Of a stretch of 59,618 bases of DNA, positions 1 through 8,753 are shown piece by piece. The stretch is taken from positions 1 to 59,618 of IMG/VR virus record IMGVR_UViG_3300017963_000302; one strand, 5' to 3'. The stretch is from a virus. Positions within the stretch are counted from its first letter, which is position 1; each line of letters begins with the position of its first letter. The position numbers and the translations under genes were made by a program. The notes below the pieces were generated by a model that saw only the letters and a list, made by a program, of their open reading frames with translations, ran no database searches and had not been told where the DNA came from.

Positions 1-192
1 TCCATAATAAATATTTTCATTTTTTTGACTTACCATGTAAGAAGTGTATTCGGTATAAAAATAAGTTTCATTAGATAGTACTTTTACAAAGTTAGCACAT
101 GCTTCATGTATAAGGTCTTTTGTTTTTATAAACGGTTCAGAGTTTAAAAACTCATTTACGTTTTCACTGTCTATGTAGAATTTGAAGTTCAT
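1..192 (-). CDS. Hypothetical protein, cut by the window edge
   Basis: A leftward gene whose first 64 codons are inside the window. It starts MNFKFYIDSENVNEFLNSEP and is still open at base 1. The start ATG (190-192) overlaps the stop of the upstream leftward gene as ATGA, and a GGAAG-like ribosome site lies about 10 bases upstream. I recognise no domain: the visible part is acidic and aromatic-rich with no membrane segment. It is the third gene of a small operon running away from the terminase genes. The overlap and the unbroken frame to the edge make it a real gene, but no function can be given. Confidence 0.55.
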   Translation of the reverse strand, partial: MNFKFYIDSENVNEFLNSEPFIKTKDLIHEACANFVKVLSNETYFYTEYTSYMVSQKNENIYYG

Positions 193-344
193 TCTTCTAT
201 TCTTCCTAAAGCATATGACCAAAAAATAGGAAAACCTAGTTTAGGTTCTGGAACACCCCAAATCATTGGTATGTTGTAAATGCAAATTGGTCTAGCGTTG
301 TTGTAACAAATATCCGTAAGCCAAGCTTGATAATGCCAATACAT
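189..344 (-). CDS. Small hypothetical protein (51 aa)
   Basis: This short leftward frame reads from ATG at 342-344 to TGA at 189-191. The product begins MYWHYQAWLTDICYNNARPI and is rich in Trp, Tyr and Ile. The stop overlaps the ATG of the next leftward gene by four bases, and the start lies two bases beyond the stop of the gene behind it, so it fills the space between two genes exactly. That packing is the main reason to accept it. No strong Shine-Dalgarno is visible (only AAAGAAAA), so it may be translationally coupled to the upstream gene. No function is recognised. Confidence 0.5.
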   Translation of the reverse strand: MYWHYQAWLTDICYNNARPICIYNIPMIWGVPEPKLGFPIFWSYALGRIEE

Positions 345-346
345 TG

Positions 347-706
347 TTAAATTTTCTTTAAGAGCTTCAAGATACCGTTTCGGATCTCTTCTTCATTTTT
401 TGCTCTTATATTGAATTTTTTTCTATTATTCAAAGAGAGGCAAATGTAAGCAAAGTCATTCGCTGATTTTGCACTTATACTTATCGTGAAATAATCATTG
501 TGAAATGCTTTATCATGAAAAATCACCCTCCATATTGGGACTTTGATAGTACCATATATTTTTGAGAGAGTAAAAATAGACTCATCAGCGTTGTTCACAA
601 CCCAATTGAGAGAATCTTCAATTGGATGCTTCCATTTATTCGCTTTGAAAGGAGGATTGTTCTCGAGTCTATCGATCGTTGACTTTATTTTGTTTTTTAA
701 TGTCAT
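347..706 (-). CDS. Hypothetical protein (119 aa)
   Basis: First gene of the leftward operon, with a good ribosome site (GGAGA about 5 bases before the ATG at 704-706). The product has an N-terminal basic helical part (MTLKNKIKSTIDRLENN), a central aromatic beta-rich stretch (residues about 45-80) and a Lys-rich C-terminal helix ending LLKKI. No signal peptide or membrane segment is seen and I do not recognise a family. It faces away from the terminase operon, so the roughly 100 bases to its right should hold divergent promoters. Small leftward genes like this are often early host-takeover genes, but that is only inference. Confidence 0.6.
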   Translation of the reverse strand: MTLKNKIKSTIDRLENNPPFKANKWKHPIEDSLNWVVNNADESIFTLSKIYGTIKVPIWRVIFHDKAFHNDYFTISISAKSANDFAYICLSLNNRKKFNIRAKNEEEIRNGILKLLKKI

Positions 707-810
707 AGTGTCTCCAAATTCTTCTTAAATTGTCTCATTACGGGCCATCCTGTTTCCATAAATTCACCTTTTTGATTTTTTATTTTCTATTTATTTTGAT
801 AGGAATATTT
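707..810. promoter_or_regulatory. Divergent intergenic region before the terminase operon
   Basis: This short gap separates the leftward operon from the rightward packaging operon and is very T-rich on the + strand. A weak rightward sigma70-like candidate is a TTGATT hexamer near 772-777 followed 17 bases later by TTTGAT. No strong hairpin is seen. Promoters for both directions must lie here or inside the flanking genes, but neither is convincing by eye. Confidence 0.3.
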
Positions 811-933
811 ATGTCATTAAATAAGCAGTATGTCAACACAAAAATAGATATTCACAAAAACAAAAATTGTATTTTTGATTTTAATGAAATACCTTTAAAG
901 ATAAGTATTAATTTTGAGGTAATAAATGAATGA
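811..933 (+). CDS. Small hypothetical protein before the terminase (40 aa)
   Basis: The frame is open from 730, but the ATG at 811 is preferred because it has AGGAA about 6 bases upstream and because the upstream extension would be an unlikely hydrophobic Phe-rich segment. The product begins MSLNKQYVNTKIDIHKNKNC. Its stop overlaps the terminase start (926) by 8 bases, so translation is probably coupled. In many phages the small terminase subunit sits here, but this protein is far too short and shows no helix-turn-helix, so I do not call it that. Confidence 0.5.
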   Translation: MSLNKQYVNTKIDIHKNKNCIFDFNEIPLKISINFEVINE

Positions 934-2761
934 CTTATTTGACAAAGATAAAGAAATCGAAAAAGGTGGTGTTAGTGGAAGCATTGCAAATGAATTAAGT
1001 GAAAGTCTTATTAATTTCGATGATTTATGCGATAGAGAATTAACAGACAAAGAAATTGAGCGTTTGAGTGATGTTGTGATGGAATATTGCCAGCGTCAAA
1101 GTGGCGTAGACCTTTATTCGTATCAATACGAATTTGGTTGGCGAATTGTATATTCAATTTTGGTTGAAGATGCAGAAGAGATAACGTCACTATTTTCGAG
1201 ACAATCTGGTAAAACGGAAACAACAGCTCTCGTTGTATGTGGTTGTTTAGTTATATTACCAATTCTTGGAAACATTTTTAAAGGCGATGAACGAATAAGT
1301 AAATTTGCAAAAGGTTTATGGGTCGGGATTTATGCACCAAATTACGAACAGAGTGGAATCATGTGGCAACGTATGAGGACACGAATGTACTGTGATTCAG
1401 CTAAAAAAATGCTTTTAGATAGTGATATCAATATTGACCTTAATGAATTAAGTAAAGACCTTTCGTTGCCAAATGGTAGTTTTGTATTTTGTGGAACTGC
1501 ATCACCACAAGCTAAGATAGAAGGTCGAACATTTCATGTTATTATAATCGAAGAATGTCAGGATGTTTTAGCTCATGTTATTAGAAGTTCAATTCATCCA
1601 ATGGGTAGTGCTACAGCTGCTACTATTATTAAAATTGGTACACCTTCTCGTGATAAAAATGAATTCTATTTAGCTTGTCAGCGTAATAAAAGACATGATG
1701 TAAGTAAAGGAATGGTTCGTGATAAAAAGCGTTTACATTTTGAATTCGATTACACGGTAGCTCAAAGATACAATAAACGTTATAGAAAATATGTTGAAAA
1801 AGAAATGCGTCGTTTAGGTGAAGACTCTGATGATTTCAAAATGAAATATCGTCTTCATTGGTTACTCGAGCGCGGTCTTTTTATTACTGAAGATTTATTC
1901 AAAGAGTGTGGAATTGATAATTCAAAACAACCATTGATTAAAGTTATTGGTAAGGGTAACAGAAAACAAAAGTTCAAATTTATCAGACCGTGCAGTGTTG
2001 TAACTCATGATTCTCACAATGAACACGTTGCTTCTATTGACGTTGGTCGATCAAATTCAACTGTTGTAACCGTCGGACGTGCATTTTGGGATGGTCCAAT
2101 TGAATATGCTGGTGAAGATAGATTTCCTATTCACATATCAAATTGGTTGGAGCTTTATGGTGATGATCATGAAGCTCAACACCCACAGATAATTAATTTC
2201 TTAAAGAACTATAATTTATCTTCAGTCATTGTTGATGCTACTGGTAAAGGAGATCCTATTTTTTCACGTTTAGCATCAGAACTTTATAAGTTTGATATAC
2301 ATGTAGTTTCATTCGTTTTCAACGAATACAATAAGGACATTGGTTATAAAATTTTACTGCAAGAATTACAAAATAAACGAATTACATATCCCGCGAGTGC
2401 ACATGCTACTAGAATGAGGAAATGGCAACGTTTCTATCAACAAATGACTGATTTAAGTAAAACATGGCGTGGTCAAAGAATGGTTGTATCGAAACCAAAA
2501 GGTGATGATGATGCAAAAGATGATTATCCAGATTCATTAATGTTATTGTGTTATTTGGTTAATGTTGCTGGTGATCAAGAGATTCAAGAGAGTATAAATC
2601 CTTTTGTTGGTCGTGCTGCTAGACAATTAGAAGCGGATAAGATGAGAGATTTCAGAGCTTGGTATAACAAAGGTATAAATAACCAAACAATTGTAACTAA
2701 TCCAAGAAGATATAACTATCTTAAAGGTTTAAGAAAAAGTAAAAGAGGTAAATGGGAATGA
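926..2761 (+). CDS. terL: Large terminase subunit (TerL)
   Basis: The DNA packaging motor: an N-terminal ATPase that pumps DNA through the portal and a C-terminal RNase H-fold nuclease that cuts concatemers. At 611 residues it is of normal length. The Walker A-like segment SRQSGKTETT is at residues 91-100, and a Walker B strand ending IIIEE is at about 206-210, followed by the coupling segment around IKIGTPS (about 236-242). The nuclease part has the expected acidic residues: ASIDVGRSN (about 376), SVIVDATGKGDP (about 434) and the late DDYPDSLML motif. It is followed at once by a small gene, a methylase and the portal gene. No small terminase subunit was identified nearby. The identification is firm from motifs and from position before the portal. 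Confidence 0.93.
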   Translation: MNDLFDKDKEIEKGGVSGSIANELSESLINFDDLCDRELTDKEIERLSDVVMEYCQRQSGVDLYSYQYEFGWRIVYSILVEDAEEITSLFSRQSGKTETTALVVCGCLVILPILGNIFKGDERISKFAKGLWVGIYAPNYEQSGIMWQRMRTRMYCDSAKKMLLDSDINIDLNELSKDLSLPNGSFVFCGTASPQAKIEGRTFHVIIIEECQDVLAHVIRSSIHPMGSATAATIIKIGTPSRDKNEFYLACQRNKRHDVSKGMVRDKKRLHFEFDYTVAQRYNKRYRKYVEKEMRRLGEDSDDFKMKYRLHWLLERGLFITEDLFKECGIDNSKQPLIKVIGKGNRKQKFKFIRPCSVVTHDSHNEHVASIDVGRSNSTVVTVGRAFWDGPIEYAGEDRFPIHISNWLELYGDDHEAQHPQIINFLKNYNLSSVIVDATGKGDPIFSRLASELYKFDIHVVSFVFNEYNKDIGYKILLQELQNKRITYPASAHATRMRKWQRFYQQMTDLSKTWRGQRMVVSKPKGDDDAKDDYPDSLMLLCYLVNVAGDQEIQESINPFVGRAARQLEADKMRDFRAWYNKGINNQTIVTNPRRYNYLKGLRKSKRGKWE

Positions 2762-3018
2762 AAAAAACTTTTCCAGTAAAAAAGGATCATTCAATTTTAT
2801 ATTGTATACATGTTAAGGAAAATGATATTGGTCATTTAATTGGATTTGATCCATCTATTGAAGTTTCTAATGGTGGTGAAATAATTCTTGCTGATGGCAT
2901 TATTATATGTACTAGTTGTTTACTAGAATATGAAAATAAAATGAAAGAAATACCAATAGGTGATTTAATTGTATACGAAGAAGATAGCTATCTCGCTATA
3001 TCTACAACACAGAATTGA
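2758..3018 (+). CDS. Hypothetical protein (86 aa)
   Basis: A small gene between terminase and methylase. Two ATG codons lie in frame at 2752 and 2758. I prefer 2758 because it overlaps the terminase stop as ATGA and has GAGG at a normal distance, while 2752 would leave only 3 bases. The product is a beta-rich, mildly acidic protein with one ICTSCLLEY segment (CxxC) near residue 60 that could hold half of a metal site. The downstream methylase start overlaps its end region. No family is recognised. A role linked to packaging or to the methylase is possible from position only. Confidence 0.6.
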   Translation: MKKTFPVKKDHSILYCIHVKENDIGHLIGFDPSIEVSNGGEIILADGIIICTSCLLEYENKMKEIPIGDLIVYEEDSYLAISTTQN

Positions 3019-3026
3019 GGTATTCC

Positions 3027-4016
3027 ATGTTATATTATGGAAACTGCTTAGATATACTTCGTGAAGTACCTAATAATTACTTTTCTACAGTAATAACTGA
3101 TCCTCCATATGGTATATCGATTTTTAGTAAAGATTGGGATAAAGATTTTCCTAATGAAACTATATGGAAAGAGATATTAAGAGTATCAAAACCTGGTGCA
3201 TTACTATTATGCTTTGGTTCTCCAAGGATTTATCATCGAGTTGCTTGTTCCATTGAAAATTCTGGCTTTAATATTAAAGATTGTCTGATGTGGTATTATA
3301 AATCGGGTATGCCAAAAGGAACTAACATTTCAAGAATGATAGATAAAAAATTGGGTTGTAAACGTCCAATTATTGGTTACCAAAAACTTACAGGTAATGC
3401 ATGCACTTCGTTTAAGGAAAAAGGTGGTAATTACGGAATAAGAGTCAAAAACACTCCACCACAAATAACACCTATAACAGGTCCATCTTCGGATGAAGCT
3501 AAAGTATGGGGTGAACAATTTACAGGATTAAAACCAGCATATGAACCAATAGTAGTTGGAATGAAACCAGTTGATGATAATTATGCAAAAAATGCACTTA
3601 AGTGGGATGTAGCTGGATATAATATAGAAGAATGCAGAACTGAAGGTCGTCACCCAGCTAATATCATTCTGAGTGAAGATGGAACTGATGAAAAAGTTGA
3701 TAACGATATTGGTGATATTGTAACAGAGATAGATGGCGTTGTTTATAAAACGAAAGCTTCTAGATTGTTCTATTGTGTCAAAGCTAATAGAAAAGAGCGT
3801 GGTATTGATAATATACATCCTACTGTGAAACCGATAAAATTAATGCGATATCTTTGCAGATTAACAAGACAACGTGGAAAGGATATTGTGCTTGATCCAT
3901 TTATGGGTTCTGGTACTACTGGAATTGCTGCTAAAATGGAAGGTAGGAAGTTTTTTGGAATTGAAATTGATCGTGATTACTTTGAGATTGCAAAAAAACG
4001 AATTGAACAGACATAA
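3027..4016 (+). CDS. DNA methyltransferase, beta-class (N6-adenine or N4-cytosine)
   Basis: A SAM-dependent enzyme that methylates an exocyclic amino group in DNA. The catalytic motif IV TDPPYG is near residue 25 and the SAM-binding motif LDPFMGSGTTG is near residue 290, followed by GIEIDRDY. This order (catalytic motif first) defines the beta class, and DPPY favours N6-adenine. HPTVKP before motif I is also typical. An in-frame TTG at 3015 is rejected because the ribosome site TTGAGG (3015-3020) sits 6 bases before the ATG at 3027. At 329 residues it is of normal size with a central variable region that would recognise the target. Sitting between terminase and portal, it may protect phage DNA from host restriction or mark DNA for packaging. 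No partner restriction enzyme is present. Confidence 0.88.
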   Translation: MLYYGNCLDILREVPNNYFSTVITDPPYGISIFSKDWDKDFPNETIWKEILRVSKPGALLLCFGSPRIYHRVACSIENSGFNIKDCLMWYYKSGMPKGTNISRMIDKKLGCKRPIIGYQKLTGNACTSFKEKGGNYGIRVKNTPPQITPITGPSSDEAKVWGEQFTGLKPAYEPIVVGMKPVDDNYAKNALKWDVAGYNIEECRTEGRHPANIILSEDGTDEKVDNDIGDIVTEIDGVVYKTKASRLFYCVKANRKERGIDNIHPTVKPIKLMRYLCRLTRQRGKDIVLDPFMGSGTTGIAAKMEGRKFFGIEIDRDYFEIAKKRIEQT

Positions 4017-4032
4017 GTTGTGGAGGTGAATT

Positions 4033-5607
4033 ATGTCATATTGGGGTACTCAAATGAGATCGATTGTCACAAGTACCTTTCATGACAGTATGTCAATTGA
4101 TCATTACACGCGTTTAGCAAAATATAGAGAGTATTGGCTTTATTATTTAAGTAAGCATTGGAGCTATTCACGGGATCCTGGCGATCCTACCATTACGATA
4201 AACTATTCTAGACGTGTTGTTGATATCGCGAACAATTTTACCTTTAAAAAAGGTTTCATTGTTAAAATACCGGATGATCCATCTACACCTGCGAATGAAG
4301 CTGAGGATCGAGAATTTGTTCGTGTCATGCTTGAGGAAACGTGGGAGAAAAACTCTAGATTGTTGTGGTTAATTGAAGCATCTCAACAGGGTGCAGTAAC
4401 AGGCGATCTTTTCGCTCGAGTATCATGGGAAAATAATGATCTTTTAGAAGAACCTTATGCAAAAATTGACATAATCCCTTCACATCTATGTTTTCCTGAA
4501 TTTGGTGGACCAAGTGGTGTTGAAAGAAAAAAACTCAAAAGAATTATGATTTTGACACCAATTTATGAAAGATGTCATCTTCCTCAAAAACCATCATTTA
4601 CATTTCCGCATTATGGAACCAATTTTGATACAGCAATAATGCAAGAAATATGGACAGCTCCTGATTACCATCCTGATGGATCGATTAAGAATTATGCAAC
4701 TGTTCAGTACTTTAGAAATAATGAACCACTTGGACCACCATTAATTAATCCAATTGGAGAAATACCAGTGGTTCATATTCCTAATTATCCTTTATCAGGT
4801 GAGTCTTATGGGATTTCAGATATGGTTGATATTATTGAGCTCAATAGAGAATTAAATGAAAAAGCTACAGATATTTCGGATGTAATCAGCTATCATGGAT
4901 CCCCGGTAACTATTTTAAAAGGTGCGAAACTAAAAGACCTTGAACGTGGAGCTAATAAAGTTTGGGCAATTCCAGGTGATGGCGATGTGAAAAATCTTGA
5001 ATTATCCGGCGATCTATCAGCATCAGTTAATCATTGGAAAATGATTAAAGAATCACTTCTAGAGTTGGCTGGAATACCTGAAGAGGTATTAGGAAAAGTT
5101 CAAGCTGCAAGTAATGCATCTGGAGTAGCATTAGCTATCAGATATATGCCTTTAATGGAAAAATATCATATCAAAACTCTTATTTACGGTCTTGGTTTAC
5201 GATTAATTAATCGATTGATAATGAAAATAACAGCAATTGGTGATCCTGCTTTTGGAGAAAAATTTAATAGTTTATATCAAGGCAATAAATATAGAAACAA
5301 TGTTGTTTTTCCTGATCCAATGCCGATGGATGAAGCTGTTGAACTTGAAAAAGCTCGAGCAAGATTGGATTTACTACTTTCGACCAGAAGAGAAGAGCTT
5401 GAAAAGATGGGTAAATCTCAGGGTGAGATTGAAAAAATTATGCAGGATATCAGAAATGAAGCGGAAGAAATGAATGAGATGATGTTTGATATGCCTAAAA
5501 TTGAACGTGGGAAAACTCAAAATATGCGTGGTGGAGTTCCAGAAGTTAGAGCACAAAAAGTTAGCAATACAGCTGCTAAAAAGACACTTTCATTTTCTGA
5601 CGAATAA
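4033..5607 (+). CDS. Portal protein
   Basis: Forms the twelve-fold ring at one head vertex through which DNA enters and leaves. At 524 residues, its position directly after the terminase region and before a minor head protein, plus SPP1 gp6-type features, support the call. It has an acidic N-terminal clip/wing region, a central IIELNRELNEKATDISDVI segment (about residues 275-295), the conserved region around LSGDLSASVNHWKMIK with the following PEEVLGKVQAASNASG, and a Lys/Glu-rich helical C-terminus (about 440-500). The ribosome site GGAGGTG is 5-6 bases before the ATG. No second portal-like gene is present. The exact subfamily is not certain. Confidence 0.85.
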   Translation: MSYWGTQMRSIVTSTFHDSMSIDHYTRLAKYREYWLYYLSKHWSYSRDPGDPTITINYSRRVVDIANNFTFKKGFIVKIPDDPSTPANEAEDREFVRVMLEETWEKNSRLLWLIEASQQGAVTGDLFARVSWENNDLLEEPYAKIDIIPSHLCFPEFGGPSGVERKKLKRIMILTPIYERCHLPQKPSFTFPHYGTNFDTAIMQEIWTAPDYHPDGSIKNYATVQYFRNNEPLGPPLINPIGEIPVVHIPNYPLSGESYGISDMVDIIELNRELNEKATDISDVISYHGSPVTILKGAKLKDLERGANKVWAIPGDGDVKNLELSGDLSASVNHWKMIKESLLELAGIPEEVLGKVQAASNASGVALAIRYMPLMEKYHIKTLIYGLGLRLINRLIMKITAIGDPAFGEKFNSLYQGNKYRNNVVFPDPMPMDEAVELEKARARLDLLLSTRREELEKMGKSQGEIEKIMQDIRNEAEEMNEMMFDMPKIERGKTQNMRGGVPEVRAQKVSNTAAKKTLSFSDE

Positions 5608-5620
5608 ATGGTGATTCATA

Positions 5621-6670
5621 ATGGCAGAAGAGCCACGTCTTTCAGGTACTATTTTAGAATGGGCAAAAAGAGCTCCTAGATCTGCTGTTTCTTGGGGTGA
5701 CATAGAATTAGCTCAATCAAGAGAAGTATTGTTTCGTTCATGGATATCTGATTCTAGAAATTTGAGACGAATATTGAATGATACATCTCAAAAACTCACC
5801 GGTTTTATAACAGAGGATTCTTTTAGCTCGAATGATGGAAGACTACTTAATGCGGATAAAAATAGGATACAAAGAAATTCATCTCGAGCTATTTCACATG
5901 CAAGAAAACAAATCGAATCAGAAATTGAAGATGGTGTTGAGTCAGCAATAAGAAGAGCACAACTATCTCAAGAACGTCATTTACAGCGTCTTGGTTTGAG
6001 ACGACTTGATCAAAAAACACGAATGGCAATTCGCGAAATGTCTTTAAAAGCATTGGATGAAGAATTCCCAAGGGGCTCGGGTAAGAGTTTTAGAATGAGG
6101 TTAGAAGCATTAGAAAAAAGACATATTGTTCAAGTTAATGGAATTTCTGAAAGAACATTTACTCGGGGTGGTGCATCAGAAATTATTCCGAGAGATATTG
6201 ATCGTGGATTAACTTTTAGGGGACCTGGCAATACAACTGTTAGAGGTGGATCAATGTATCGTCAATCTCAAAGATTGATGGTTGCAGAAGAAACTCGTCT
6301 AGCAAATATGGTTGAAGTTAAAACAGTCCAAGCAATGGGTGTTATGTTTGCATATTGGCGACTGAATCCTTCACATAAATGGTATGGAGGAAAAGAAATT
6401 TGTGAACACTATGCATATAAAACCAATCCTGATGTTGTTGCAGAATTCCACCGCCTAGGGATTTCGACTTCGGGTATTTCTTTTAATGGTTTATATAAAG
6501 TAATGGATTGGCCACAATATCCACATCCTTATTGTAAGTGTTATCCAGAAGCATTGTACCTTCCAAGTTATCGTCAATCGGAGACATATGTTCAATCCTC
6601 AAATGAACAAGCGAGTATTATTCTCGGTGAGCTAATAGCTTTAGGTCTCTTGACATTTAATGAAATCTGA
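5621..6670 (+). CDS. Minor head (head morphogenesis) protein, SPP1 gp7/Mu F-like
   Basis: A 349-residue protein directly downstream of the portal, in the position of SPP1 gp7 or Mu gpF. The N-terminal two thirds is charged and helical. The C-terminal part carries the hallmark of the family: a Cys/His group around GKEICEHYAY (about residue 260) and the end motif PHPYCKCYPE (about residue 303), matching the HPxCxC signature of the F domain. It is thought to sit inside the procapsid with the portal and to help genome ejection. The last coding bases overlap a possible 37-codon gene. Confidence 0.8.
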   Translation: MAEEPRLSGTILEWAKRAPRSAVSWGDIELAQSREVLFRSWISDSRNLRRILNDTSQKLTGFITEDSFSSNDGRLLNADKNRIQRNSSRAISHARKQIESEIEDGVESAIRRAQLSQERHLQRLGLRRLDQKTRMAIREMSLKALDEEFPRGSGKSFRMRLEALEKRHIVQVNGISERTFTRGGASEIIPRDIDRGLTFRGPGNTTVRGGSMYRQSQRLMVAEETRLANMVEVKTVQAMGVMFAYWRLNPSHKWYGGKEICEHYAYKTNPDVVAEFHRLGISTSGISFNGLYKVMDWPQYPHPYCKCYPEALYLPSYRQSETYVQSSNEQASIILGELIALGLLTFNEI

Positions 6671-6773
6671 ACACAAAGTTAAAAGTCAAGTTGTTTATAT
6701 GTTGAATAAAGTTATTCGGCATAGAATAAAAGGAATTGCATCTAAAATAGAAAGGAAAGTGACATGGCTTTAA
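6660..6773 (+). CDS. Possible very small basic protein (37 aa)
   Basis: A frame from ATG at 6660 to TAA at 6771 fills the gap between the minor head gene and the next small gene, overlapping both. The product begins MKSEHKVKSQVVYMLNKVIR and is strongly basic. The overlap with both neighbours argues for a real coupled gene. There is no clear Shine-Dalgarno, and the length is near what chance gives, so this is tentative. If not translated, the gap of about 90 bases holds only a ribosome site (AAAGGAAAG) for the next gene. Confidence 0.35.
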   Translation: MKSEHKVKSQVVYMLNKVIRHRIKGIASKIERKVTWL

Positions 6774-6949
6774 ATGCAGGAAAAGTAGGACCATCTAACC
6801 AAGGTAAAACCGAAAATGGTCGTGGTTCCAAACCTATTTTTAACGCGAATAAAGGAATGCGTAAAACTGGCCGTGTTCAAATGAATCCTGTTCGCGTTTC
6901 AAATACTGGTTTTGATTATAGAAAGATTAACGATCCTAGATTTGTTTAA
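6764..6949 (+). CDS. Small hypothetical head-region protein (61 aa)
   Basis: A basic, Gly/Asn/Arg-rich 61-residue protein beginning MALNAGKVGPSNQGKTENGR, with a good ribosome site (AAAGGAAAG) before the ATG. Its composition, with almost no hydrophobic core, suggests a disordered or nucleic-acid/capsid-binding peptide. It sits between the minor head gene and the scaffold gene, so an internal head or scaffold-associated role is likely but unproven. No family is recognised. Confidence 0.65.
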   Translation: MALNAGKVGPSNQGKTENGRGSKPIFNANKGMRKTGRVQMNPVRVSNTGFDYRKINDPRFV

Positions 6950-6976
6950 TTTTTAATTTAAGGAGTTTAAGAGGAA

Positions 6977-7708
6977 ATGGAAGAAGAACCAAAAAAAGAA
7001 GATGTTCAAAACGTCGATAATGACGAAACGCAAAAAACACCGCAACAAAAAGATACGCCACCCTCTGAAGATTTAATTAGTAAAGAGGATTTAGAAAAAC
7101 TACTCAATAAAGCACGAAGCGATGAAAAAGGTAAGCTTTATAGCAATATTGAGGATCTTAAAAAGAAATTTTCTGCTCAAAGTGAATCAATGGGAAAATT
7201 GAATAAAGAAATTGAGCAGAAAAATAAAGAGATTGAAGATTTAAGAGCAGGCAAAACAAAAGTTACTGATTCACTTAATAGGGAGTTGAGAGAACTAAAA
7301 GCATCACATGAGAAGATGAAAAAAGCTATGGAGATAGTTGCAACAGAAGCAGCATCACGATTAAGTCAATACAAACTAGACATTTATCGCGAAAAAGAGA
7401 TTGGTAAATCTGGTTTGGTTCATTTGAAAGATTTTGTTACTGGAAATAATGAACAAGAAATAGCTGCATCAATTGCTTCGCTTACTAAGAAGGAAAAACT
7501 TATAGAAGAAGAAGCAGCTAAAAAAGCACAAAGTAGTCTTGTTGCAAATCTTCCATCACCACTTTCTCCGAATGGTGCACCTAGTGTAACCACCGATGCC
7601 ATTGTGAATCCACAAGATAAACAGAAACTCTCTAAGCTTCGCGGTGAAGAATGGGAAAACACATACAAAGATCTGCTCTTAAAAGCGAAACAAAAAGCGG
7701 GCGTATAA
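6977..7708 (+). CDS. Capsid scaffolding protein
   Basis: Scaffolds guide assembly of the major capsid protein and then leave the head. This 243-residue protein is highly charged with an acidic Pro/Gln-rich N-terminus (residues 1-35), a long coiled-coil stretch (about residues 45-130, heptad-like LKKKF...LNKEIEQKNKEIEDL) and a basic C-terminal helix (LLLKAKQKAGV) of the kind that docks on coat protein. The position immediately before the major capsid gene is decisive. No protease motif is seen here or nearby, so maturation cleavage is not indicated. The ribosome site is AAGGAGT. Confidence 0.8.
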   Translation: MEEEPKKEDVQNVDNDETQKTPQQKDTPPSEDLISKEDLEKLLNKARSDEKGKLYSNIEDLKKKFSAQSESMGKLNKEIEQKNKEIEDLRAGKTKVTDSLNRELRELKASHEKMKKAMEIVATEAASRLSQYKLDIYREKEIGKSGLVHLKDFVTGNNEQEIAASIASLTKKEKLIEEEAAKKAQSSLVANLPSPLSPNGAPSVTTDAIVNPQDKQKLSKLRGEEWENTYKDLLLKAKQKAGV

Positions 7709-7744
7709 TCTAATAGATATTACTCCCGTTTTAGGGAGATAAAA

Positions 7745-8707
7745 ATGACTAATTATTCTGGTGTCCATACCGCTGGTAGTGTGGTTTCAATTCCACAATC
7801 TATCAGAGATGTATATTCGTTGTACATCATGCACGAAGCGCAAGCTGTTATGCGATTTGAAGATTTTGCTGTTCAAAAAACTGAACTTCTTGCTCAACCA
7901 GGACAAAATATCTTCTTCACTCGTTATAATAATTTGAATCTTGGTGGACAACTTCAGGAACATGTTGCTATTGTAACTCAAAATATGACAGCCGCTCAAC
8001 AATCCGTTACCGTTACTGAATGGGGTAATGGTATTGGCGTTACCGAAAAAATGCTTCAAATGTCTTTTGATGATTTGATGGCAGAAGCATCAGTTCTTCT
8101 TGGACGAGACTACGCAGTTGTAAATGATCTTATGCTGAGAAATACAATTGTTAATGCGGCACAAATTGTTTATGCTGGTAATAAAGCAAGTCGCGCTGCA
8201 CTTGATGGTGGTAATGATTATTTTGACGTTGAAGTTATTCGTCAAGCTGTAGAAATTCTTCAAACAAAAAATGCACCAAAATTTAATGGAGAATTCTATG
8301 TTTGCTTCCTTCACCCTCATCAAGCCGCATATCTAAAACGTAATCCTGATTGGGTTGCTGCAAACAATTATCATCAAACACGCCGTTTGTTCAATGGTGA
8401 ACTTGGAATGTGGGAAGACGTTGTATTTATTGCTACAACCCACATGAGAAATGGTGCAGCTGCATCTACAGATCCTGGATATGAAGCTACTATGGTTAAT
8501 GCCGCCACAGGTGGTGCTGTAGCTGCTAATGTTTATGAATCATTCATTTTCTCAGATATGGCATATGCAAAAGCCATTGGACTGCCGGTTGAACTTAGAG
8601 ATGATGGTGTAAATGATTTTGGTCGTTTACATAAATTAGCCTGGTATTCGATTATGGGTGCTGGGATCCTTGAAGACGATTTTATCGTAAAAATCGAAAC
8701 CGTTTAA
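7745..8707 (+). CDS. Major capsid protein, N4-gp56-like HK97 fold
   Basis: A 320-residue protein placed right after the scaffold. The N-terminal pattern (IPQSIRDVYSLYIMHEAQAV), the beta segment around FFTRYNNLNLGGQL, the ITQN-like VTVTEWGNGIGVTEKML region (about residues 95-112) and the later FYVCFLHPHQAAYLKRNPDW segment (about 185-205) match the N4-gp56 family of HK97-fold coat proteins as I know it. There is no N-terminal delta domain, consistent with a separate scaffold. The ribosome site GGGAG stands before the ATG. It should be the most abundant virion protein. Confidence 0.85.
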   Translation: MTNYSGVHTAGSVVSIPQSIRDVYSLYIMHEAQAVMRFEDFAVQKTELLAQPGQNIFFTRYNNLNLGGQLQEHVAIVTQNMTAAQQSVTVTEWGNGIGVTEKMLQMSFDDLMAEASVLLGRDYAVVNDLMLRNTIVNAAQIVYAGNKASRAALDGGNDYFDVEVIRQAVEILQTKNAPKFNGEFYVCFLHPHQAAYLKRNPDWVAANNYHQTRRLFNGELGMWEDVVFIATTHMRNGAAASTDPGYEATMVNAATGGAVAANVYESFIFSDMAYAKAIGLPVELRDDGVNDFGRLHKLAWYSIMGAGILEDDFIVKIETV

Positions 8708-8753
8708 TTTTAATGTTATAAATCAATAATAACTTTCAAATAGAGGGATAGAC

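Noticed and set aside
5237-5473. A 78-codon + frame overlapping the portal gene
   Set aside because: Shadow of the portal coding sequence with no ribosome site of its own and no recognisable protein pattern.
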